From CAKSQF01 sp051867915 (GTDB lineage Bacteria > Bacillota > Clostridia > Oscillospirales > CAG-272): a stretch of 7,317 bases of DNA. The translations under genes and the position numbers were made by a program. A model generated the notes under the pieces. That model was not told the origin of the DNA. It worked only from the letters and a program-made list of their open reading frames with translations, and did not search any database. Below are positions 1 through 4,887 of the stretch, piece after piece. Location: the NCBI GenBank assembly GCA_051867915.1, contig JBJDZJ010000162.1, forward strand, positions 1 to 7,317. Reading direction: 5' to 3'. The first letter of the stretch is position 1; every line of letters starts with the position of its first letter.

Positions 1-84
1 TCCACGTGGAGAAAGTCGGAAAAAGATAAATCCAATTTCTCGTAAGAGAAATTGTTCCTTATGATCATAGAGATTGAAGGAATC

Positions 85-127
85 GCGGGGGAGGAACCAT
101 CTCAAGCGCCGAAGTTTCCTCCCCCGC
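85..127. repeat. Short-module hairpin with conserved 19-nt loop (unit A)
   Basis: Perfect 12-bp stem GCGGGGGAGGAA (85-96) / TTCCTCCCCCGC (116-127) presenting the loop CCATCTCAAGCGCCGAAGT (97-115). The same stem with a one-base loop change recurs at 3838-3880. Confidence 0.85.
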
Positions 128-224
128 ACCCCCACTTCCTTGGCTACCGACATTCTTTTCCTGAATGAAGAAAAACGGACTTGCTTTTTCCGATGTGGAA
201 GGCAACCGCAAAGGCTTCGCCTTG

Positions 225-258
225 CGCTGAACCATCTCAAGCGCCGAAGTTTTCAGCG
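225..258. repeat. Long-module hairpin with the same conserved loop (unit A)
   Basis: Seven-bp stem CGCTGAA (225-231) / TTCAGCG (252-258) enclosing CCATCTCAAGCGCCGAAGT plus one T. The loop matches that at 97-115 although the stem is unrelated. Flanking arms GGCAA (201-205) and TTGCC (267-271) could close a larger branched structure that also contains the small hairpin around 208-224. Confidence 0.75.
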
Positions 259-297
259 AAAAGGGCTTGCCCTTTCCGAAAAAAGTCTGCCCGACGG

Positions 298-330
298 TTG
301 CATTTTTCTCCGATTTGCTTGCATTTTTCT
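298..330. promoter_or_regulatory. 12-bp direct repeat, 21-bp period, upstream of the GH97 promoter
   Basis: TTGCATTTTTCT occurs at 298-309 and again at 319-330, exactly 21 bp apart, or two helical turns. The pair lies about 40 bp upstream of the -35 element and outside the recognisable repeat unit. Direct repeats with a 21-bp period are typical of AraC-type regulator half sites, so an activator site for the downstream carbohydrate gene is possible. The T-rich sequence could equally be an UP-like element or chance. Confidence 0.35.
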
Positions 331-371
331 GTGGAATTGTCCTTCCCGACCGTTTTTCTTGCCGTTGTCCC

Positions 372-400
372 TTGAAAAAACGGGAAAGATGTGCTACAAT
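372..400 (+). promoter_or_regulatory. Sigma-A promoter of the GH97 lipoprotein gene
   Basis: -35 TTGAAA (372-377), 17-bp spacer, -10 TACAAT (395-400), preceded by TG at 392-393 giving an extended -10. Transcription would start near 407, leaving a leader of about 57 nt before the ATG at 464. Confidence 0.8.
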
Positions 401-413
401 AAGGGCAGATACC

Positions 414-432
414 CGGGAAGACCGACTTCCCG
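414..432 (+). promoter_or_regulatory. Leader hairpin/inverted repeat of the GH97 transcript
   Basis: CGGGAAG (414-420) and CTTCCCG (426-432) form a perfect 7-bp inverted repeat with loop ACCGA, starting a few bases after the predicted transcription start. It could be an operator for a dimeric repressor or a 5' RNA hairpin that stabilises the message. The ZIP gene has a hairpin in the same relative place. Confidence 0.5.
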
Positions 433-450
433 AATCCACTTGCTTTGTTC

Positions 451-455
451 GGAGG
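451..455 (+). promoter_or_regulatory. Ribosome binding site that fixes the GH97 start
   Basis: GGAGG followed by an 8-nt T-rich spacer and ATG at 464. This site decides the start, because the reading frame stays open back to base 74 through repeat sequence. Confidence 0.9.
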
Positions 456-463
456 ATTTTTTT

Positions 464-3394
464 ATGAAAAAACTGCCCGGATCGCTCCTGATGTTGTCGG
501 GAGCGGCCATACTGTCCCTTTTGCTTGCGGGATGCGGATCCAAGGAACCGTCGCAGACCACCGCCACCGTTCTGCCGACCTCCTCTTTCGTCACGGAGGG
601 CGGCGACCCGGTCACACCCGATACGGCCGGCGGACAGGTCGTAACCGCCGACGGAACCTACCGTATCCTTTCTCCCGACGGCTCCCTTTATTTCAACCTG
701 ATTCCCACCGAGTCCGGCGCCCTGACCTACAATCTGACCCATAAGGACGGCACCGTCTGGCTGAACGATTCCGCCATCGGCTGCAGTCTGAACCGAAATA
801 AATACTACACCGACCCCATTACCGATTGGTCCTTCTCGGTCAAGGAAACCTCCTACTCCCTGCTCGGCAACCAATCCTCTGTTACCGACTCCTACACCGA
901 GGCGGTGTTCACGCTGGACAGAAACGGCTATCTCTACTATCTGGAGATCCGCCTGTTCGATGACGGCGTAGCCTTCCGCTACAATCTCCCCGATAAAGGG
1001 GGCAGTTCCCGCAGACTGACCGCCGACAATACCACCTTCGCCCTGAGAACCGATCTTTCCCAGTGCTGGTACGGCGTGGAGAATCAGGATTACGAGCCGG
1101 TCATCGAATCCCATAAGCCCACCGCCGCTTCCGACGATCGGATCATGCCGCCTCTGACCGCCGTGGTCAAAAACGGCGGCTATATCGCCCTGATGGAGAG
1201 CGACGCCTCCGACAGCTACGGCGGTACCGGCCTTGTGGCTTTGGGCGACTGCACCTACCAGTCGGGCTTCTATGTTACCCCTGTGACCGACGGCAAGGAA
1301 CTGATCTCGGCATGGAAACTCATCAATATCGCCCCCGATCTGAACAGTCTGGTGAACAATACCAATATCTATTCCCTGTGTGACGATCCAGACAGCGAGC
1401 TGTTCGGGGATACCGACTGGATTACCCCCGGCAGATCGGTCTGGTCCTGGGGCGTCGATCATGCCTCCCCCACGGTGGACAGTATGTTCGCCTATACCGA
1501 GGCTGCGGCAAAACTGGGCTTTGAGTACAACATCATCGACGACGGCTGGCCGGGTTGGAGCGATTATAAAAAGAACCTCGCCGCCATCGGCGAGTACGGC
1601 GACAGCGTCGGCGTCAACGAACTGCTGTGGGGCGCCATCACCTCCGGTACCTCGGGCAAGAATAAGATTGACACCGAAGCGGCAGTGGACGCCTATTTCA
1701 AACTGCTGTCCGACTGCCATCTGGACGGCGCCAAGGTGGATTTCTGGTGGTCCGAGGCCAACGCCAATACCACCGCCCTGCAAAAATACATTCTGACCCA
1801 GGCGGCAAAACGGCAGATGGTCATCGACTTCCACGGCTGTAACAAGAACACCGGACTCAACCGAACCTATCCCAACGAGCTGACCCGTGAAGCGGTCCGG
1901 GGAATCGAGAACATCGGTCTGTCCGATACCACCGACTACAAGACCTACGCCAAGTGGCTGACCGCCCAGCTGTTCACCCGCTACCTCTGCGGACACGCCG
2001 ACTGGACCCCTGCCTGCAACAGCGCCATGGAGATCGGCTCCATCATCTGCATCGACTCCCCTCTGATGGTGCTTTCCACCGATCCCGAGGACATCCTGAA
2101 CAGCCCCGCTGTGGAATTCATCAAGTCCATTCCCACCGTCTGGGATCAAACCGTGGTGCTCTCGGACAGCAAAATCGGCAAGAGTGCCGTCTATGCCAAA
2201 CAGGCAGACGGAGTCTGGTTCGTGGGCGGCATTTATGCCGAAGCCAAATCTTCCCCCCGGCTGAATCTGTCCGAATTTTTGACGGGGGAGGGCGTCTGGT
2301 TTGCCGAAATCTGGGACGACGACAACGGCAAAATGGTTTGCACCGTGAAGACCGTCACCGCCTCCGATGTCATCGAACTGGCAGATAAAAAGGCAGGCGG
2401 CGGATATGCCGTCCGACTGTCCAAGCTGGAGCTGTCCCAATACGGCGGCGCCATCGGCGAACCCATCACCGTCACCGCCGCCGATTCGTCCGCTGTGGTC
2501 AAGTATACGGTGGACGGCAGTGATCCCATGACCTCCTCCACCGCCCTGACCTATACCGCTCCCATTGAACTGACCGATACCTGCCGCCTGCGAATTGCCA
2601 TCGTGGAGGGTGACGGCAAGGGAACTGCGGTCAGCTACGCCTTCAACCGCTTCATCCCCGCAACGCTGGAGCATCAGGAGGAGTACGGTGACGGCATTGT
2701 GACCGTGACCCTGACGGTTCCCGAAGGCGGCAGACTGACCTATACCACCGACGGCAGTGAGCCGTCCGAAATCTCCGCTGTCTATACACAGCCCTTTACC
2801 CTGACCGAGAGCGCCGAGATCCGGGTGCTTTGTACCTATGCCGACGGCAGCAGCATTGTCCGCTCCTTTGCCGTGAAGGTGATGAAACGAATCGACTATC
2901 CCATGCCCGATCTGCTCCTGACCGCCGCCGATCCCCTGTCTGCGTCGGGACCCAACAGCTCCATGGGCTGGGGAATCCCCCATTTTGATGAAGCCAACTT
3001 CAACGACAATCCCTCCGCACCTGCCCATAAAATCTCGCTGGGCGGCAGTACGGCGGATAACGGTACGAAGTTCGACAGCGGTCTGTCCTGCAACGCTACT
3101 TCAACCTTTGTCTATGCCGTTCCCGAGGGAGCGACCCGATTCGTGGCTGTGGTGGGCATCGACGACTGCATTTTCGACAACGGTATGGGCACCGAGGCGT
3201 CCGCTCACTGCGTTATTTCCTTCGACGGCGTGGAAGCCTATCGGACGACCGTCTTCCGCAGAGGCGAGTATGCGCTGATTGATGTGGAGGTTCCCCAAGG
3301 AGCGCAAAAGATCACCGTCACCTTCGGCGACGGCGGCAACGGCATCACCTGCGACAATGTCTCCATGGGCGATCCCGGCTGGATGCTGGGATAA
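464..3394 (+). CDS. Surface lipoprotein: GH97 glycoside hydrolase with two chitobiase-C-like domains and a CBM51-type domain
   Basis: The 976-aa product has a lipoprotein signal peptide (MKKLPGS, hydrophobic core, lipobox LLAGC, lipidated Cys24) and a Ser/Thr-rich linker to about residue 60. The GH97 N-terminal sandwich follows (about 62-305), then a TIM barrel (about 310-560) with GH97 landmarks SVWSWG, IIDDGW, GAKVDFW, DFHGCNKNTGLNRTYPNELTRE and SPLMVLSTDPEDI, and a C-terminal sandwich to about 650. Two chitobiase/hexosaminidase-C-like repeats (YTVDGSDP at 681; YTTDGSEP at 760) precede an NPCBM/CBM51-like domain (about 812-974, with ISLGG and GIDD). In characterised retaining GH97 enzymes (alpha-galactosidases) the Asp of KVDF is the nucleophile, here Asp426, and Glu476 is the likely acid/base. 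This favours a retaining, calcium-dependent alpha-galactosidase-like activity over inverting SusB-type alpha-glucosidase, but the substrate is inferred. CBM51 members bind galactose or blood-group glycans, which would fit. It has its own promoter and no sugar transporter nearby. Confidence 0.92.
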   Translation: MKKLPGSLLMLSGAAILSLLLAGCGSKEPSQTTATVLPTSSFVTEGGDPVTPDTAGGQVVTADGTYRILSPDGSLYFNLIPTESGALTYNLTHKDGTVWLNDSAIGCSLNRNKYYTDPITDWSFSVKETSYSLLGNQSSVTDSYTEAVFTLDRNGYLYYLEIRLFDDGVAFRYNLPDKGGSSRRLTADNTTFALRTDLSQCWYGVENQDYEPVIESHKPTAASDDRIMPPLTAVVKNGGYIALMESDASDSYGGTGLVALGDCTYQSGFYVTPVTDGKELISAWKLINIAPDLNSLVNNTNIYSLCDDPDSELFGDTDWITPGRSVWSWGVDHASPTVDSMFAYTEAAAKLGFEYNIIDDGWPGWSDYKKNLAAIGEYGDSVGVNELLWGAITSGTSGKNKIDTEAAVDAYFKLLSDCHLDGAKVDFWWSEANANTTALQKYILTQAAKRQMVIDFHGCNKNTGLNRTYPNELTREAVRGIENIGLSDTTDYKTYAKWLTAQLFTRYLCGHADWTPACNSAMEIGSIICIDSPLMVLSTDPEDILNSPAVEFIKSIPTVWDQTVVLSDSKIGKSAVYAKQADGVWFVGGIYAEAKSSPRLNLSEFLTGEGVWFAEIWDDDNGKMVCTVKTVTASDVIELADKKAGGGYAVRLSKLELSQYGGAIGEPITVTAADSSAVVKYTVDGSDPMTSSTALTYTAPIELTDTCRLRIAIVEGDGKGTAVSYAFNRFIPATLEHQEEYGDGIVTVTLTVPEGGRLTYTTDGSEPSEISAVYTQPFTLTESAEIRVLCTYADGSSIVRSFAVKVMKRIDYPMPDLLLTAADPLSASGPNSSMGWGIPHFDEANFNDNPSAPAHKISLGGSTADNGTKFDSGLSCNATSTFVYAVPEGATRFVAVVGIDDCIFDNGMGTEASAHCVISFDGVEAYRTTVFRRGEYALIDVEVPQGAQKITVTFGDGGNGITCDNVSMGDPGWMLG

Positions 3395-3433
3395 GGCTCA
3401 GGGAAACGGCTCAGGGAGACGGCTCAGGGAAAC
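3395..3433. repeat. Three tandem 13-mers directly after the GH97 stop
   Basis: GGCTCAGGGAAAC, GGCTCAGGGAGAC, GGCTCAGGGAAAC (3395-3407, 3408-3420, 3421-3433) begin at the base after TAA. The third copy forms the left arm of the next hairpin, so the first two look like duplications of that arm. Confidence 0.85.
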
Positions 3434-3480
3434 TTTTTGAAAAAAGTTTCCCTGAAACCCTTCAAAAACTTCTAAAAAAG
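3424..3480. repeat. 3'-end hairpin repeat, copy 1 (possible terminator)
   Basis: TCAGGGAAACTTTTT (3424-3438) pairs perfectly with AAAAAGTTTCCCTGA (3441-3455), followed by AACCCTTCAAAAACTTCTAAAAAAG. A close copy sits at 6102-6155 at the end of the DUF815 gene. The stem is strong and placed like a terminator, but no T-tract follows it on this strand, so intrinsic termination is uncertain. It may instead block 3' exonucleases or simply be a dispersed repeat. Confidence 0.75.
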
Positions 3481-3692
3481 AAGAATAAAGCATTGCCCTT
3501 GCCTTAGTTCCCGAAAAGCGGGAGACTTCCCCACGCTTCGACTCCTTCCGTCATCCTGCGGATGACACCTCCCTCAGAGAGGGAAGCAGGCGGCGAGCCG
3601 GAGACTCCGAGGGGACGAATCCAAGCGTGGGGGAAAGAGAGTCCACCTCTGTCATGGGAGGCGGAACGCCGATCGCATAGGAGATGGGGGTT

Positions 3693-3725
3693 CTCAGGGG
3701 AAGAACCCTGGGTTCTTCCCCTGAG
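3693..3725. repeat. 33-nt hairpin of unit B
   Basis: Arms CTCAGGGGAAGAACCC and GGGTTCTTCCCCTGAG are perfectly complementary around a single central T; sterically this is a stem of about 13 bp with a 7-nt loop. Identical at 4497-4529 in unit D. Unit C (4058-4090) has two centre-proximal substitutions that break one pair. Confidence 0.9.
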
Positions 3726-3738
3726 CGTCTCTTTGCGA

Positions 3739-3762
3739 GACTTTCTCCACGTGGAGAAAGTC
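3739..3762. repeat. Perfect 24-bp palindrome, unit B
   Basis: GACTTTCTCCAC followed by its exact reverse complement, with no loop. The centre CACGTG suits binding by a dimeric protein or cruciform extrusion. Identical copies lie at 4104-4127 and 4543-4566, and the window begins inside a fourth. Confidence 0.95.
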
Positions 3763-3837
3763 GGAAAAAAGAATAAATCCAATTTCTCGGCGAAGACGAG
3801 AAATTGTTCCTTATGATCATAGAGAATGGAAGAAATT

Positions 3838-3880
3838 GCGGGGGAGGAACCATCTCAAACGCCGAAGTTTCCTCCCCCGC
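3838..3880. repeat. Short-module hairpin with conserved loop (unit B)
   Basis: The same 12-bp stem as 85-127 (3838-3849 / 3869-3880), with loop CCATCTCAAACGCCGAAGT. The only change against unit A is G to A in the loop. Confidence 0.85.
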
Positions 3881-4103
3881 ACCCCCACTTCCTTGGCTGC
3901 CGACATTCTTTTCCTGAATGAAGAAAATGGATTTGCCCGCTCTGTCTGCGAGGCACGGCGAGCCGGAGACTCCGAGGGGACAAATCCGAGCGTGGGGGAA
4001 GGAGAGTCCACCTCTGTCATGGGAGGCGGAACGCCGATCAGATAGGAGATGGGGGTTCTCAGGGGAAGAACCCCGGGGTCTTCCCCTGAGCGTCTCTTTG
4101 CGA

Positions 4104-4127
4104 GACTTTCTCCACGTGGAGAAAGTC
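4104..4127. repeat. Perfect 24-bp palindrome, unit C
   Basis: Identical to 3739-3762, 365 bp downstream of it. Confidence 0.95.
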
Positions 4128-4230
4128 GGAAAAAAGAATAAATCCAATTTCTCGGCGAAGACGAGAAATTGTTCCTTATATCATAGAGAATGGAAGGAAT
4201 CGTGGGATTGAGAAATTGCAAAAATTGCGA

Positions 4231-4317
4231 GGGCAACCGCAAGGGCTACGCCTTTGCGCTGAACCATCTCAAACGCCGAAGTTTTTCGGCGAAAAGGGTT
4301 GCTCTTTTCGCTTGCCC
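4231..4317. repeat. Long branched module of unit C
   Basis: Outer arms GGGCAA (4231-4236) and TTGCCC (4312-4317) enclose three candidate hairpins: GCAAGGG/CCTTTGC around 4239-4257 (one G-T wobble), CGCTGAA (4257-4263) / TTCGGCG (4285-4291) carrying the conserved loop, and GCGAAAAG/CTTTTCGC around 4289-4311. Adjacent stems share edge bases, so not all can form fully at once. CGCCGAA/TTCGGCG (4274-4280/4285-4291) is a competing fold. Confidence 0.65.
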
Positions 4318-4380
4318 GCACCCCCACTTCCTTGGTTGCCGACATTCTTTTCCTGAATGAAGAAAATGGATTTGCCCGCC

Positions 4381-4618
4381 CCTGTCGGGATACGCTGTGA
4401 GCCAAAGACTCCGAGGGGACAAATCCTTCATTGGGGGAAAGAGAGTCCACCTCTGTCATGGGAGGCGGAACGCCGATCGCATAGGAGATGGGGGTTCTCA
4501 GGGGAAGAACCCTGGGTTCTTCCCCTGAGCGTCTCTTTGCGAGACTTTCTCCACGTGGAGAAAGTCGGAAAAAAGTTTAAATCCAATTTCTCGGCGAAGA
4601 CGAGAAATTGTTCCTATT
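4381..4618. repeat. Repeat unit D (right-truncated)
   Basis: Retains the left part with a diverged start (GAGCCAAAGACTCCGAGG at 4399), the 33-nt hairpin (4497-4529), the palindrome (4543-4566) and the 10-bp hairpin (4584-4610), and then stops matching the family after GTTCCT at 4615. The apical-loop module and constant right segment are missing, and a different GC-rich hairpin follows immediately. Confidence 0.88.
4543..4566. repeat. Perfect 24-bp palindrome, unit D
   Basis: Identical to 3739-3762 and 4104-4127, 439 bp downstream of the unit C copy. Confidence 0.95.
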
Positions 4619-4620
4619 AT

Positions 4621-4690
4621 CCCGCCGAAATCCGTAAAAGCCAAAGAGATCCTGCTTTTTTATTGCGGCGGGAGCAAGCCCCCGCCCTAC
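4621..4690. repeat. GC-rich nested hairpin repeat
   Basis: CCCGCCG (4621-4627) can pair with CGGCGGG (4666-4672), while GGCGGG (4667-4672) can alternatively pair with CCCGCC (4681-4686) around AGCAAGCC. The sequence GGCGGGAGCAAGCCCCCGCC resembles intergenic repeats I recall from gut Clostridia, but I cannot verify this here. The two folds exclude each other. Confidence 0.55.
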
Positions 4691-4887
4691 AATAGATGAT
4701 CTTGCTTCTTCCGGACATCGGCCGCCATGAAATAAAGCTTTGACTGTAATAGTACGCCGGTTGCTTTTTCATCAGCAGGCTCACCGGATGAAAACACATG
4801 TACATAATGACAGCGCTCTACACTTTTTGACAGCCCCTTCCTTGTGTCATGCCCAATGAAATTGTGATTCCAAATGAAAGAAAGTGA
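4691..4887. other. Intergenic upstream of the DUF815 gene, no convincing promoter
   Basis: TTGACA at 4827-4832 is a perfect -35 hexamer but no acceptable -10 lies 16-18 bp further on. TTTTCATC (4766-4773) and GATGAAAA (4787-4794) form an 8-bp inverted repeat with a 13-nt loop. I see no tRNA and no credible gene. Confidence 0.4.

Larger units (their letters stand above)
1..290. repeat. Repeat unit A, right-hand part (cut by window edge)
   Basis: The window opens inside the same repeat that recurs at 3534-4618: base 1 corresponds to base 3746 of unit B. In order it holds the second half of the 24-bp palindrome (1-17), a CAATTTCTC/GAGAAATTG hairpin with a GTAA loop (33-54), the palindrome TATGATCATA (60-69), the 'short' apical-loop hairpin (85-127), a constant segment (128-178), and then the 'long' module (about 199-275) with a second copy of the apical loop. 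It therefore carries both module types that units B and C carry singly. It stays open in several reading frames, but nothing in it looks like protein coding sequence. The right boundary is approximate. Confidence 0.85.
3534..3940. repeat. Repeat unit B (complete, short-module type)
   Basis: About 400 bp of non-coding, palindrome-rich sequence. In order: a segment with hairpin TCATCC/GGATGA (3551-3565) and CCTCCCTCAGAGAGGG (3569-3584), the block GAGCCGGAGACTCCGAGG (3595-3612), a 33-nt hairpin (3693-3725), the 24-bp palindrome (3739-3762), a 10-bp stem CAATTTCTCG/CGAGAAATTG with loop GCGAAGA (3780-3806), palindrome TATGATCATA (3812-3821), the short apical-loop hairpin (3838-3880), and a constant right segment to 3940. 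Bases 3631-3811 differ from unit D at only two positions. Open frames through it change from copy to copy and are not credible genes. The left edge is set by similarity to 7214 onward. Confidence 0.9.
3941..4380. repeat. Repeat unit C (complete, long-module type)
   Basis: Follows unit B directly and shares its left block (GAGCCGGAGACTCCGAGG at 3960-3977), 33-nt hairpin (4058-4090), 24-bp palindrome (4104-4127) and 10-bp hairpin (4145-4171), with about eight differences in the first 245 bases. From about 4201 the short hairpin is replaced by a longer, branched module to about 4317, adding 74 bp to the palindrome-to-palindrome spacing (439 against 365). The constant right segment returns at 4318-4378. 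The base pair of the palindrome TATGATCATA is lost here by a one-base deletion (4177-4186). Confidence 0.9.

Noticed and set aside
65..3028. A 987-residue open frame on the minus strand, opposite the GH97 gene
   Set aside because: It is Gly/Gln/Val-rich low-information sequence with no domain motifs or ribosome binding site. It runs antisense to a clear GH97 reading and into repeat sequence, which is typical of an antisense frame left open by GC-rich third positions.
3424..3455. Confident intrinsic terminator after the GH97 gene
   Set aside because: The stem is excellent, but it is followed by AACCCTTC rather than a T-tract on the coding strand, so it is listed as a repeat with possible terminator function.
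3551..4459. Several overlapping open frames of 60-200 residues on both strands across the repeat array
   Set aside because: They translate repeat sequence. The spacing of units (365 and 439 bp) is not a multiple of three, so the same segment is read in different frames in different copies. There are no ribosome binding sites and no family motifs.
3534..4618. CRISPR array
   Set aside because: Repeats are hundreds of bases long, directly abutting, with no unique spacers of constant length and no cas genes.
1..4618. Insertion sequence or MITE with terminal inverted repeats
   Set aside because: I found no transposase, no matching terminal inverted repeats at the outer ends of the units, and no target-site duplication. 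The hairpins are internal. A non-autonomous element remains possible but unsupported.
4827..4855. TTGACA at 4827 as promoter of the DUF815 gene
   Set aside because: No acceptable -10 hexamer lies 16-18 bp downstream, so I did not call a promoter.
4687..4860. A minus-strand peptide tail (HVFSSGEPADEKATGVLLQSK) that looks protein-like and continues into a 241-residue antisense frame
   Set aside because: Most of the frame is antisense to the DUF815 gene, and I recognise no family. A decayed gene fragment between 4687 and 4860 cannot be excluded but is not supported by a start or motif.
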